Shown here: piece by piece, positions 16,909-26,003 of the stretch
How positions within the stretch are numbered: position 1 is the stretch's first letter
How the letters are laid out: each line of letters begins with the position of its first letter
Assembly: GCF_001969365.1 (NCBI RefSeq)
Contig: NZ_CP019312.1
Coordinates: 558,001-622,000 of the forward strand
Source of the DNA: Tateyamaria omphalii
GTDB lineage: Bacteria > Pseudomonadota > Alphaproteobacteria > Rhodobacterales > Rhodobacteraceae
Reading direction: 5' to 3'
Length of the DNA stretch: 64,000 nt
Notes under the pieces: model-generated
What the model saw: the letters and a program-made list of their open reading frames with translations, nothing else
Told to the model about the DNA's origin: nothing
Databases searched by the model: none
Position numbers and translations under genes: made by a program

Positions 16909-18399
16909 GCCAAGATACCTGCTCAGGGCGGCATCCACGCCGTCGGCCCAGATCACACGCAACCACGTATCGAACGACGTGGCAAAGGCGGGCACATCCG
17001 CCAGGTCCTGATAGTATTGGCTTTGCGCCAGCCAAGTGCGCGGGTCGGTCTTGGCCGCCTCTGCTGCGGGCACAAGCGTATCCCAATGGGGATCGTTGGC
17101 CTCGATCCGGCTTCCATCTTGGCGCGTGCCGGCGCACATGCGGGCCCAGAGCGCTTCGACCAGGCTCAACCCTTCGACACTGCCGCCCGCCGCCAGCGCG
17201 TCGCGCAGGATCGGTAGCACAAAGCCCGTGTGCCGGGAGGAGCCGTCGAAGGCCACGCGCCGCGTGGTGTCACGGATCGCGGGGTTGGAGAAGCGGGTTT
17301 CGATCAGATCGACATAGGACGCGGGGGTGACGCCCGGCACTTCGGAGACGTACGGCGCGATCTCTTCCATCTGGACCGTGCGAAAGAAGGGACGGATTTG
17401 CGGGTGCGACATACAGTCGGCAATCGTTTCCAAGCCCAGCAATTCGCCCGCATTGGCCAGAACCTGATGCCCAGCATTCAGGATGCGGATTTTCATCGCC
17501 TCATATGCGTGCACCTGATCCGTAAAGATGGCCCCCGCCAGGTCCCAATCGGGGCGCCCGGCACAGAACGCATCCTCGATCACCCATTGCCGGAAGTCTT
17601 CGTGTGTGACCGGGGCGGCGTCCGCGATGCCGAACTGGGCGGCCAGCGCGATCTCACTCGGTCCGGTGGCAGGTACAATACAGTCGACCATGGAGTTGGG
17701 AAATGTTGCGTGAGTGGTGAGCCAATCCGCAAGGTCGGGGTCTGTTGCACGTGCGAGTGATACGATCACGTTGCGCAGGATATCGCCATTGCCCTGCAGG
17801 TTGTCACAGCTTTGGCTGGTGAACGGTCCGTGGCCCGCCGCCATGCGCCGCGACAGGGCCGCTACCATCGCGCCAAATGCCGTGCGGGGCACCGTTGGAT
17901 GGGCGATGTCATGGGCGATATCCGGGTGTTTCAGGTCCAGGCCGCCGGTGGCAGCGTCGATGTAATAGCCGCCTTCGGTCACCGTCAGGGCCACGATGCG
18001 GATATCGGGTCGCGCCATGGCGTCGATGAGCGCTGCGTTGTTCGCTTCGACTGGAAGGAAGTCGATCATGGAGCCAACGATCTCGGCGGATGTCCCGCTC
18101 GGATCAAGCTCGACCAGCGTTGTCAGGCAGTCCTGCGCCAGCAGCTTCTCCCGCATCACCGCGTCGCCGGGCCGGACGCCTGCGCCGATGATGGCCCAGT
18201 CCTGTGCGAGGCCGCCCTGCATCAGCCGATGCAGATACCAAGCCTGGTGACCACGGTGGAAATTGCCTACGCCGATATGGACGATGCCGGGGCGCAAGGC
18301 GCTCCGGTCATAGGTAGGGCGCTGGACGCTATCAGGCAGCGCTGCAAGGGCCGCCTCCGACAAGGGAAGAGCGGGGCGCTTTGTCGAACCATCTGCCAT
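16897..18399 (-). CDS. mtlK: Mannitol dehydrogenase family protein (MtlK-like)
   Basis: A 500-residue polyol dehydrogenase of the long-chain mannitol 2-dehydrogenase family: GIVHIGVGNFHRGHQAWYLH at the N-terminus is the NAD-binding region, and KIRILNAGHQVLANAG (~295-310) the catalytic Lys/Asn/His region. In Rhodobacter the equivalent mtlK oxidises mannitol to fructose and lies with smo genes, as here. The start at 18399 forms TGATG with the upstream stop; an in-frame ATG at 18411 would add four residues. Fructuronate or mannonate dehydrogenase activity is the alternative. Confidence 0.85.
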   Translation of the reverse strand: MADGSTKRPALPLSEAALAALPDSVQRPTYDRSALRPGIVHIGVGNFHRGHQAWYLHRLMQGGLAQDWAIIGAGVRPGDAVMREKLLAQDCLTTLVELDPSGTSAEIVGSMIDFLPVEANNAALIDAMARPDIRIVALTVTEGGYYIDAATGGLDLKHPDIAHDIAHPTVPRTAFGAMVAALSRRMAAGHGPFTSQSCDNLQGNGDILRNVIVSLARATDPDLADWLTTHATFPNSMVDCIVPATGPSEIALAAQFGIADAAPVTHEDFRQWVIEDAFCAGRPDWDLAGAIFTDQVHAYEAMKIRILNAGHQVLANAGELLGLETIADCMSHPQIRPFFRTVQMEEIAPYVSEVPGVTPASYVDLIETRFSNPAIRDTTRRVAFDGSSRHTGFVLPILRDALAAGGSVEGLSLVEALWARMCAGTRQDGSRIEANDPHWDTLVPAAEAAKTDPRTWLAQSQYYQDLADVPAFATSFDTWLRVIWADGVDAALSRYLGKGA

Positions 18400-19172
18400 C
18401 AGCTCATCCATTGTCCGCCATCGACGTTGTAGGTTTGCGCGACGATGTATTCGGCGGCGTCACTGGCCAGAAACACGGCCATCCCGGACAGATCCTCTGC
18501 CGTGCCCATGCGGCCATAGGGCACCGCCGCGCCCACTTCGCGTTTCTTTTGTCCCGGTGCCTTGCCCTCGTGTTTGGCAAAGAACGCATCAACCCCGTCC
18601 CAGTGTTCGCCATCGACCACACCGGGGGCGATGGCGTTCACGTTGATGCCGTGCTGGATCAGGTTCAGGCCCGCTGATTGGGTCAGGCTGATGACGGCGG
18701 CCTTGGTCGCACAATAGACAGCCACAAGCGGCTCGCCCCGCCGTCCGGCCTGGGACGCCATATTGATGATGCGCCCCCTGACGCCTGCGTCGATCATATG
18801 CCGTGCCACCGCCTGCATCGTGAACAGCACGCCTTTGACATTGATGTCGAACACACGGTCAAAATCGCTGCGCTCAATCTCGGTAATGGGCGCGGCAGTG
18901 AAGAGGGCAGCGTTGTTGATCAGAATGTCGATTTGGCCGAATTTTTCGACCACACGCGTCACAGCAGCGTCGATGCTGTCCTGACGGGTCACATCCATAT
19001 CCACCGCGATGGCGGCGTCGCCGATGTCGGCTGCCGCCGCGCTGGCGCGATCAATGTCGATGTCGGCGATGGCCACACGTGCCCCTTCGGCCACATAGGC
19101 GCGGGCAAACGCCAGTCCAATGCCGCGCGCGGCACCCGTGATCAGCGCTGTTTTGCCGTCCAATCGCTTCAT
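18399..19172 (-). CDS. smoS: Sorbitol (D-glucitol) dehydrogenase, short-chain type
   Basis: A 257-residue short-chain dehydrogenase with GAARGIG (13-19), NNAA (87-90), catalytic Ser140, Tyr153 and Lys157 in YCATK. The text closely matches my memory of Rhodobacter sorbitol dehydrogenase SmoS/PolS, which oxidises D-glucitol to fructose with NAD. Its start overlaps the end of the ATPase gene by 4 bases and its stop touches the mannitol dehydrogenase start, so the polyol catabolic genes follow the importer in one transcript. Confidence 0.88.
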   Translation of the reverse strand: MKRLDGKTALITGAARGIGLAFARAYVAEGARVAIADIDIDRASAAAADIGDAAIAVDMDVTRQDSIDAAVTRVVEKFGQIDILINNAALFTAAPITEIERSDFDRVFDINVKGVLFTMQAVARHMIDAGVRGRIINMASQAGRRGEPLVAVYCATKAAVISLTQSAGLNLIQHGINVNAIAPGVVDGEHWDGVDAFFAKHEGKAPGQKKREVGAAVPYGRMGTAEDLSGMAVFLASDAAEYIVAQTYNVDGGQWMS

Positions 19173-20173
19173 GCCATGCGCAGCCCGTCTGCGTCGAACC
19201 TGTGCAGCTTGTCCAATTGCGGCGTGAGATAGATGTCATCGCCGTGGGTCACCGCGATGTCACCGTTGATCCGCACCGTGATCATGTCGGCCAGACCTGT
19301 GTCATGGACGTGGATGAACGTGTCGGACCCCAGATGTTCGGCCACACCCACGCGGCCCTTCCACATGCCTTCGGTCTTGCTGACATCTGTGTGCTCTGGG
19401 CGGAACCCGATTGAGGTCGCACCCTGCTTTTCGGCCTCTGGGCCGCTGATGATGTTCATCTTGGGTGAGCCGATGAACCCGGCCACAAAGATGTTGCGCG
19501 GCGTGTGGTAGAGGTCGAGGGGCGAGCCGACCTGTTCGATGTTGCCTGCGCGCAGCACCACGATCTTGTCGGCCATTGTCATCGCTTCGACCTGATCGTG
19601 GGTCACATAGATCATGGTGGTGCGCAGACGGTTGTGCAGTTCCGAAATCTCAAGCCGCATACCGACACGCAACGCCGCATCAAGGTTCGACAGCGGTTCG
19701 TCAAACAGGAACGCCGCTGGCTCGCGTACAATCGCACGGCCGATGGCAACCCGCTGGCGCTGACCGCCAGAGAGTTGCCCCGGCTTCTGCTCGAGATAGT
19801 CGGCAAGGTTCAGAATCTTGGCGGCCCCTTCGACCTTCTTGTCGATCTCGGACTGGCTCATCTTGGCCATCCGCAAGGGGAAGGCGATGTTCTTGCGCAC
19901 AGTCATATGCGGGTAAAGCGCGTAGGATTGGAACACCATGGCCAGTCCGCGCTTGGACGGTGGCACTTCGGTTGCGTCCTTGCTGTCAATCAGGATCTGG
20001 CCAGACGTCGTCTCTTCCAGCCCCGCGATCAGGCGCAAGAGCGTGGACTTCCCGCACCCGGACGGGCCGACGAAGACCGCAAACTCGCCATCCTCGATGG
20101 TCAGGTTCAGGGGCGGGATGACCTGTGCATCCCCAAAGCTCTTGGTCACGTTTTCAAGTACGATACGTCCCAT
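19169..20173 (-). CDS. smoK: Sorbitol/mannitol ABC transporter ATPase
   Basis: A 334-residue ATPase with Walker [10 protein letters not shown] (~37-45), signature LSGGQRQR (~133-140), Walker [21 protein letters not shown] and a short C-terminal TOBE region. It lies between permease SmoG (49 bases upstream) and SmoS, the order known from Rhodobacter smo operons. It should energise uptake of sorbitol and mannitol. Confidence 0.9.
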   Translation of the reverse strand: MGRIVLENVTKSFGDAQVIPPLNLTIEDGEFAVFVGPSGCGKSTLLRLIAGLEETTSGQILIDSKDATEVPPSKRGLAMVFQSYALYPHMTVRKNIAFPLRMAKMSQSEIDKKVEGAAKILNLADYLEQKPGQLSGGQRQRVAIGRAIVREPAAFLFDEPLSNLDAALRVGMRLEISELHNRLRTTMIYVTHDQVEAMTMADKIVVLRAGNIEQVGSPLDLYHTPRNIFVAGFIGSPKMNIISGPEAEKQGATSIGFRPEHTDVSKTEGMWKGRVGVAEHLGSDTFIHVHDTGLADMITVRINGDIAVTHGDDIYLTPQLDKLHRFDADGLRMA

Positions 20174-20222
20174 TGTGTTTCCTTTTATGCGCGACCGCTT
20201 TGCTGCTTGAGCGCGGGCATTC

Positions 20223-21056
20223 CTATTTCACGGCACCGAAGGTCAGACCTTGGACCAGTTGCTTTTGACAGAACCAGCCCAGCACGATGATCGGGCCAAC
20301 GGCGGCGGCCGACACGGCAGAGAGGCGGCCAAAGAACAGACCCTCGGGCGCACGGTTGCCTTCGATCAACTTGGACAGGGTCGCGGCTTCGGTGGTTGTC
20401 AGGCGGACCGTCCAATACGCCTCGTTCCAGCAGAAGATGAAGCACAGAAGCGCGGTTGAGGCGATGCCACCCCAAGCCAGCGGGATCAGGATCTCCTTGA
20501 CCTCGCCCCAGGTGTTCACGCCGTCCATCTTGCCCGCTTCGATGATGTCCTTTGGGATTTCCTTGAAATAGGTGAACAGCATCCAAACCACGATGGGCAG
20601 GTTGATCAGGCTCAGGACCAGAACAATCAGGAAATGGGTGTCGAATATCCCCAAGCTTTTGGTCAGGAACGTCATCGGATACAGCACCGCAGCGGCCGGC
20701 AGCATCTTGGTCGACAGCATCCACATCAGCACGTCCTTGGTGGCGCGGGATGGGTTGAACGCCATGGCGTAGGCGCATGGGATGCCGACAAACAGCGTGA
20801 ACAGTGTGGCAAAGACCGATGTGATGACCGAGTTGGTCGCAAAGCGCCAGTAGTCGTAGTTCTCGGTCATGTTCAGGTAGTTGTCGAGCGTGGGCGTAAA
20901 GAACAACAGGAACTCGGGCTTCACCGCATCTGCGTCGGTCTTGAAGCTGGTCAGGATCATCCAGAAGATCGGGAAGAAGAACAGCAGGCCCACGATCCAT
21001 GCCAGAACCGGTCGGCTGACCTTTGAAAAGCGGGATGTTTCTGCAACGATGGCCAT
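20223..21056 (-). CDS. smoG: Sorbitol/mannitol ABC transporter permease (MalG type)
   Basis: A 277-residue permease with six predicted helices and the coupling loop [20 protein letters not shown] followed by P (~170-195), where the usual EAA alanine is Gly. It begins 5 bases after the SmoF stop. The N-terminal tail is cytoplasmic and basic (RFSKVSRP). Confidence 0.9.
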   Translation of the reverse strand: MAIVAETSRFSKVSRPVLAWIVGLLFFFPIFWMILTSFKTDADAVKPEFLLFFTPTLDNYLNMTENYDYWRFATNSVITSVFATLFTLFVGIPCAYAMAFNPSRATKDVLMWMLSTKMLPAAAVLYPMTFLTKSLGIFDTHFLIVLVLSLINLPIVVWMLFTYFKEIPKDIIEAGKMDGVNTWGEVKEILIPLAWGGIASTALLCFIFCWNEAYWTVRLTTTEAATLSKLIEGNRAPEGLFFGRLSAVSAAAVGPIIVLGWFCQKQLVQGLTFGAVK

Positions 21057-21061
21057 AGTGC

Positions 21062-22030
21062 TTACTCCATCAATGTCTTGCCGATCATCCGCAGCAGGAA
21101 GATGGCAACGATGTTGGCGAGGATGACGGCAAAGATGCCCGTGGCACTGGCGGCGCCAATATTGTTGTTGGCAAACTCACCGATCAAATAAGGCAGGTTC
21201 TTGTTCCCGTTGCCGCGGCTGACAATCTCAATCTCGGCATAAAGCGACAGGTGAAAGATCGCCTGGATCATCACCACGATGGCGATGGGGCGCGACAGGT
21301 GCGGCAGGGTCAGGAACCGGAACTGCGACCATGTGCTTGCACCGTCCAGCACGGCGGCCTCTTTCTGCTGCTGATCCTCGGATTGCAGCGAGGTCATGAA
21401 GATCAGGACGGCAAACGGTGTCCACTGCCACGTCACCATGATGATGACGGCATAGGCCGAGGTTTGCGTGGCGCGGAACGAAATCGGTTCAAGCTGCGGC
21501 CAAAGGGAAAAGAACCACCCGACGCCCGGCGCGTTTTGAAGCGATGTGATCACGCCGTTGATGCCGCCGACGGCCAAGCCTTGTAGACCCAGCACCGGAT
21601 CGAGGATCATGTTGATCCACAGCACCGCATTCACGGCGGGCATCACGAAGAAGGGCGAGATCAAAAGCACCCGCACGATGCCCTGTCCAGGGAATGACTT
21701 GTTGATCAGGACGGCGATTAGGACGCCCAGGATAACGGTCAGAAAAAGGATGCTGCACACGATCACCAGACTGTTCTGTATGGCGAACAGGAAATCCTTG
21801 TTGTTCAGCACGAATTGGTAGTTGCCGAAGCCCCGCCAGTTGCTCAAGGAAGGCGATGTCCACTCCGGGCGGCGCAGGCTGTTCAGCACATAGCGGATGA
21901 ACGAAAAGTATAGTGTCATCCCCAGCGGGATCAGCATCCAGATCAACAGCAGCACAACGGCCGGTGTTTGAAGGAGGCGGGGAAGCTTTCTGTCGGACAT
22001 GACCCTAAACCCCGGCGCCGCGCTATTCAT
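21062..22030 (-). CDS. smoF: Sorbitol/mannitol ABC transporter permease (MalF type)
   Basis: A 322-residue permease, six main membrane segments, EAA loop QQQKEAAVLDGASTWSQFRF followed by LP (~215-240). The start is uncertain: ATG at 22030 has no clear ribosome site, while ATG at 22000 (MSDRKLPR) has AGGG very close. About 140 bases with several hairpins separate it from the binding-protein gene. Confidence 0.88.
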   Translation of the reverse strand: MNSAAPGFRVMSDRKLPRLLQTPAVVLLLIWMLIPLGMTLYFSFIRYVLNSLRRPEWTSPSLSNWRGFGNYQFVLNNKDFLFAIQNSLVIVCSILFLTVILGVLIAVLINKSFPGQGIVRVLLISPFFVMPAVNAVLWINMILDPVLGLQGLAVGGINGVITSLQNAPGVGWFFSLWPQLEPISFRATQTSAYAVIIMVTWQWTPFAVLIFMTSLQSEDQQQKEAAVLDGASTWSQFRFLTLPHLSRPIAIVVMIQAIFHLSLYAEIEIVSRGNGNKNLPYLIGEFANNNIGAASATGIFAVILANIVAIFLLRMIGKTLME

Positions 22031-22085
22031 GCGGTGCCAATTGGAACGAAGTTGTGTTTTGCGAATACCAGCTTAGGCCAAATGC

Positions 22086-22156
22086 GGTTCCGCGGAACCC
22101 TTCTGACCAAACCAAGGCGCTGGTTTGGGTGGGAGGACCGCCAGAGCGGACCTCCC
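22086..22156 (-). repeat. Cluster of three hairpins between smoE and smoF
   Basis: GGTTCC/GGAACC (22086-22099), CCAAACCA/TGGTTTGG (22107-22128) and a GGGAGG/CCTCCC stem with one internal mismatch (22131-22156) follow one another downstream of the smoE stop. They probably stabilise the binding-protein mRNA or cut read-through into the permeases. Confidence 0.6.
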
Positions 22157-22172
22157 GTAAGTCTGGGAAGAC

Positions 22173-23468
22173 TTAGTAGTAACCGGCTTCGCGCATGATC
22201 GCGTCGGCCGCATCTTGCGATGCTGCGATGGCATCATCCACCGACTTCGCACCCGACAGCGCCGCGGCCATTTCCTGAGCGACGGCAGATCCAACCTCGG
22301 GGAATTCCGGGATCGCTGCGAACTGAACACCGACATAGGGCTTCAGGTCTGTGGCTTCAGGTGCCGCCGACTCGATGGCTGCCAGTTCCGCTGAGGCAAA
22401 GCCCGCAACGGCCTGGAAGTCCGCGTTGGCATATGTGGATGCACGCTGGCCTGTCGGGACCTTGGCCCAACCGAACTCAGGGTGATCTGCAACGGCCTGC
22501 ACGTACTCTTTGGACGTGGCCCACTCGATAAAGGCTTTTGCCTCTTCTGCGTTTTCGGTGCCTGCGGGCACGGCCATGGCCCAGGCCCACAGCCAGTTCG
22601 CACCAACCGGGTTACCGGCATTCGGCGACTGCGCGTATGCGACACCGTCCACTTCCAGGAAAGACGCCGCGATCGTCGCGTCGATCCACATGCCGCACTT
22701 GCCTTCGTTGTACAGCGCGAGGATCTCGTTGAACGAGTTGCCTTCGGATCCGGGCGGGCCGTAGTTGCCCAACAGATCAACATAGAAGTTGATCGCAGCA
22801 CGCCACTCGTCGCTGTCGATGGTCGGCTTGTAGTCCGCGTCGAACCAGGCACCACCGAACGAGTTCACGACGGTCGTGATGAACGCCATGTTGTCGCCCC
22901 AGCCCGGCTTGCCGCGCAGGCACGCGCCATAGACACCATTGTCGGGATCGTGGATCGCCGCGGCAGCAGCCTTGACGTTGTCCCAGCTGTCGTTGTCGGC
23001 AATTGTGACACCGGCGGCATCGGTCAGGTCCTTGCGGTACATGACCATGGACGATTCACCGTAGAATGGTGCCGCGTACATCGTGCCTTCGTGGGATAGA
23101 CCAGCGCGCATCGCGGGCAGAATGTCGTCCACGTCGTACTCAGCGCCGAACTCCAGCGGCTCGATCCAGCCGGCGGCTCCCCAGATGGGCGCTTCCTGCA
23201 TGCCGATGTTGATGATGTCGTACTGACCGCCACCGGTTGCCGTGTCGGACGTGACCTGCTCGCGCAGCACGCCTTCTTCCAGCGACACCCACTCCAGCTG
23301 AACGCCGGTTTCTTCGGTATAGGCCTCTGCGACCTTCTGCATGTTGATCATGTGACCGTTGTTCACGATCGCGATGGTGAGCGATTTTGCGTGGCCGTCG
23401 GCCAGTGCGCCCGTCGCCGTGACCAGCGACAGCGCCGTCGCCGCACGAAGTGCGTTCTTAAGGTACAT
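22173..23468 (-). CDS. smoE: Sorbitol/mannitol ABC transporter solute-binding protein
   Basis: A 431-residue secreted protein starting MYLKNALRAATALSLVTATG with cleavage near ALADG. The start at 23468 is preferred over the ATG at 23501 because GGGAGGAG lies 6 bases upstream and gives a proper signal peptide. The mature part has the family 1 fold, with a WLWAWAMAVPAGT stretch near 275. First of the transport genes, it should bind sorbitol and mannitol in the periplasm. Confidence 0.9.
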   Translation of the reverse strand: MYLKNALRAATALSLVTATGALADGHAKSLTIAIVNNGHMINMQKVAEAYTEETGVQLEWVSLEEGVLREQVTSDTATGGGQYDIINIGMQEAPIWGAAGWIEPLEFGAEYDVDDILPAMRAGLSHEGTMYAAPFYGESSMVMYRKDLTDAAGVTIADNDSWDNVKAAAAAIHDPDNGVYGACLRGKPGWGDNMAFITTVVNSFGGAWFDADYKPTIDSDEWRAAINFYVDLLGNYGPPGSEGNSFNEILALYNEGKCGMWIDATIAASFLEVDGVAYAQSPNAGNPVGANWLWAWAMAVPAGTENAEEAKAFIEWATSKEYVQAVADHPEFGWAKVPTGQRASTYANADFQAVAGFASAELAAIESAAPEATDLKPYVGVQFAAIPEFPEVGSAVAQEMAAALSGAKSVDDAIAASQDAADAIMREAGYY

Positions 23469-23539
23469 CCGACTCCTCCCTTGATTGGATGTTGCGTACA
23501 AAACGGTACTGTCAGAACTGTCGCTGCGTCAAATTATTT

Positions 23540-23553
23540 TTTACGCGCGTAAA
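23540..23553. promoter_or_regulatory. Palindrome TTTACGCGCGTAAA before smoE, probable LacI operator
   Basis: A perfect 14-bp palindrome 72 bases upstream of the smoE start. A 12/14 match (TTTCCGCGCGCAAA) occurs before the regulator gene at 24687-24700, which supports a shared operator for the regulator encoded between them. Confidence 0.65.
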
Positions 23554-23579
23554 GAATTTGCGATAATGTTCGCAAATTC
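23554..23579. promoter_or_regulatory. 26-bp perfect inverted repeat next to the smo operator
   Basis: GAATTTGCGA (23554-23563) and TCGCAAATTC (23570-23579) are exact reverse complements around TAATGT. It directly abuts the palindrome at 23540-23553 and lies 5 bases from the LacI stop codon. It is too AT-rich for a strong terminator and looks like a second operator, perhaps of another regulator. Confidence 0.55.
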
Positions 23580-23584
23580 AGAGC

Positions 23585-24616
23585 CTAAGCCGAATCTCGC
23601 ATGATCAAACGGGCCGAAAACAGAGTTTCTTCCCGCGTCGAAAAGCGGCCACCCGATTCGATGAGGTGAAACAGTGTGTCCACGGCATGACCCGACACAT
23701 TGGCATAGTCATGGGCCGCCGTGGTCAAGGCGGGACATGTGTACCGAGAGAACGGGTGATCGTCATGGGATGCGATACGCAGGTCATGCCCCGCGTCGCG
23801 GCCAACTCTGTAGCCTGCCTCGTAGCAGGCAGACAGCAGGCCGATGGCCAACCGGTCGTTGCTGCACAGGATCGTGTCCGTAGTCAGTGCCTTGCGCGCT
23901 AGGATGTCATGACCCCCTTTGCGCCCGATCTCTTCAAACGCCCAGCCGGTACCGTCTATCTGCAGCATATGTGGTTCCAGCCCCAGCCGCTCCATCATAT
24001 CGAGGTAGGCCCGGCGGCGTTTGTTCGCATTCGGGTTGGCCGGGTGCTTCATCTCGAAAAAGCTGGGCGGTTCGCCGGTTCGGCTCAGGTATTCAACGGT
24101 TTGGGACACAAAACTGTAATTGTCCGACCCGACAAACGCCTCGCCCATCCCTTCGATATTGCTGTCAAACAGCACAGTGGGCACGTCCCGGCAGAAGCTT
24201 TCTACGACCGACTTGTCGGATGTCCGCCCCAACGGTGCGAGCAAGACCCCCGCTGGTTTCAGCGACCGCAAGGTGTCGAGAATATCGCGTTCCTGTTCTG
24301 CTTCGCCGTGCGAACTGAACAGCGATGGCGAAAACCCGGCTTCGATACAGCGCTGTTCGATCACGCGTGCGATCTCGCCGAAAAACGGGTCGGTAAGGTA
24401 CGGCACGACGATCCCGATATTCTTGGTCAGCTGCCGGTTCTGGTTCATCGCATAGATGTTGGGCCGGTAATCATATTGCTCGATCGCCGCTTCGATCCGT
24501 GCGCGGGTTGAGGCGCGCACGCTTGTCGGATCGTTGAAATACTTCGACACGGTCGGGCGCGAAATGCCGCTGACCGATGCGAACTCCTCCATGTTGCGGA
24601 TCTTGCGCTCGCCCAT
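23585..24616 (-). CDS. LacI family regulator of the sorbitol/mannitol operon
   Basis: A 343-residue LacI-type regulator: MGERKIRNMEEFASVSGISR begins the protein, with helix-turn-helix ASVSGISRPTVSKYF (~12-26) and a C-terminal sugar-sensor domain. Start 24616 is preferred over the open frame reaching 24844 because AGGGACG precedes it and the DNA-binding domain begins at once. It sits upstream of smoE on the same strand with an operator-like palindrome on each side, consistent with autoregulation and control of smo. Confidence 0.85.
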   Translation of the reverse strand: MGERKIRNMEEFASVSGISRPTVSKYFNDPTSVRASTRARIEAAIEQYDYRPNIYAMNQNRQLTKNIGIVVPYLTDPFFGEIARVIEQRCIEAGFSPSLFSSHGEAEQERDILDTLRSLKPAGVLLAPLGRTSDKSVVESFCRDVPTVLFDSNIEGMGEAFVGSDNYSFVSQTVEYLSRTGEPPSFFEMKHPANPNANKRRRAYLDMMERLGLEPHMLQIDGTGWAFEEIGRKGGHDILARKALTTDTILCSNDRLAIGLLSACYEAGYRVGRDAGHDLRIASHDDHPFSRYTCPALTTAAHDYANVSGHAVDTLFHLIESGGRFSTREETLFSARLIMRDSA

Positions 24617-24685
24617 GTCGTCCCTATCCCAGGCCCGTCGCAGGGTGCAATCGCAGGCCGATACCGAATGACGGTAGTCAAAATT

Positions 24686-24701
24686 ATTTCCGCGCGCAAA
24701 T
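24686..24701. promoter_or_regulatory. Operator-like dyad before the smo LacI gene
   Basis: ATTTCCGCGCGCAAAT is palindromic except for one symmetric pair and shares TTT-CGCGCG-AAA with the site at 23540-23553. It lies 70 bases upstream of the regulator start. Autoregulation is inferred. Confidence 0.5.
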
Positions 24702-24829
24702 TTTTGCTGTCCCGGTCGCACGAGTGCCGCGCGCCAGGGCAAATCGAACCCGGCAAACGGCACCCCAATTATACAGACAACGCAAAGAACGCCCTCCGCC
24801 GGATCGGATCCTCGCCCTGAGATTTTGAA

Positions 24830-24843
24830 TGCAACCGGTTGCA
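24830..24843. promoter_or_regulatory. Palindrome TGCAACCGGTTGCA, inositol regulon operator (importer)
   Basis: A perfect 14-bp palindrome 126 bases upstream of the inositol-type binding-protein gene. The same 14 bases recur inside the 16-bp palindrome at 37557-37572 before the inositol catabolic genes. The central CCGG-flanked symmetry suits a LacI regulator; the candidate is the gene at 28082. Confidence 0.7.
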
Positions 24844-24968
24844 AAATGCGGCGACTCGCATATCATCGCCCCGTCGCCAGCCAGAGACTCAGTCCGAGGA
24901 GAGACGGTTTCCGGTCGGCGGTCCGGCAAAAAACGGCGTGATCCGGACACGCACCTTGGGAGGAAACC

Positions 24969-25907
24969 ATGAAGAAATTTGTGACAGTGGGCGCACTCGC
25001 CATGCTGATGGGCGGCACGGCCATGGCCGAAACCATCGGCGTGTCCGTGGCCCGGTTTGACGACAACGGCCTGACCATCATGCGCAACGGCATGACCGAC
25101 CACGTGGAAACGCTGGACGGTGTCGAACTGATCATGGAAGACGCGCAGGACGACGTGGCGCGCCAGCTTGACCAGATCAACAACTTCATCGCATCCGGCG
25201 TGGACGCGATCATCGTGAACGCGGTCGATACCAACGCGACCCAGGCGATGAGCCAGGCGGCCGAGGCAGCCGGCGTGCCATTGGTCTACGTGAACCGCCA
25301 GCCCATCAACATGGACACGCTGCCCGAGAGCCAGGCCTTCGTTGCCTCGAACGAGATTGAAAGCGGCACCCTGAAGGCGTTTGAAATCTGCAAGAACCTG
25401 CGCGCCGCTGGCAAGTCGGGTGGCGCGACGGCCTACATGCTGATGGGCCAGTTGTCGAACCAGGCCGCCGTGCAACGCTCCAAGGACGTCGAGGACGTGC
25501 TTGGCATGGACATGTGCAACTTCATCACCCTGATCGACAGCCAGACCGCCAACTGGTCGCGCGACCAGGCGCAGGACCTGATGACCAACTGGATTTCCTC
25601 GGGTGAGCCGTTTGACGCGGTCTTTGCCAACAACGACGAAATGGCCATTGGCGCGATCCAGGCGATGAAATCGGCGGGCATCTCCATGGACGACGTGCAG
25701 GTGGGCGGCGTCGACGCAACCCCCGACGCGCTGGTGTCGATGCAGGCCGGCGACATGGATGTGACCGTATTCCAGGATCTGGCAGGGCAAGGCGCAGGCT
25801 CCATCGACACGGCGCTCAAGCTGGCCGCGGGCGAAGATGTCGACAAAACCGTCTTCATCCCCTTCAAGCTGGTCACACCGGACAACGTGTCCGAATTCCT
25901 GAACTAG
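24969..25907 (+). CDS. Inositol-type ABC transporter periplasmic binding protein
   Basis: A 312-residue ribose/IbpA-type binding protein with signal peptide MKKFVTVGALAMLMGGTAMA. The mature fold shows IGVSVARFDDNG at the start, DAIIVNAVDTNA (~79-90) and FANNDEMAIGA (~219). These resemble Caulobacter myo-inositol-binding protein IbpA, and the shared operator with the catabolic genes supports inositol as ligand. GGGAGGAAACC precedes the ATG. Fructose or ribose would be the alternatives for this family. Confidence 0.82.
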   Translation: MKKFVTVGALAMLMGGTAMAETIGVSVARFDDNGLTIMRNGMTDHVETLDGVELIMEDAQDDVARQLDQINNFIASGVDAIIVNAVDTNATQAMSQAAEAAGVPLVYVNRQPINMDTLPESQAFVASNEIESGTLKAFEICKNLRAAGKSGGATAYMLMGQLSNQAAVQRSKDVEDVLGMDMCNFITLIDSQTANWSRDQAQDLMTNWISSGEPFDAVFANNDEMAIGAIQAMKSAGISMDDVQVGGVDATPDALVSMQAGDMDVTVFQDLAGQGAGSIDTALKLAAGEDVDKTVFIPFKLVTPDNVSEFLN

Positions 25908-25919
25908 GCCAGACAACAG

Positions 25920-25949
25920 GGTCGGGCGGGGCATCTGTGCCGCCCGACC
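25920..25949 (+). terminator. Perfect 10-bp hairpin after the inositol binding-protein gene
   Basis: GGTCGGGCGG (25920-25929) pairs exactly with CCGCCCGACC (25940-25949) around a 10-base loop, 13 bases after the stop. No T-run follows. It is likely an mRNA-protecting or attenuating element before the permease gene. Confidence 0.65.
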
Positions 25950-26003
25950 TCTCACCCTGACAAAAGAAGCGGCCCCGCAGGACCGCTCAACCAGGAGGCA
26001 CCC

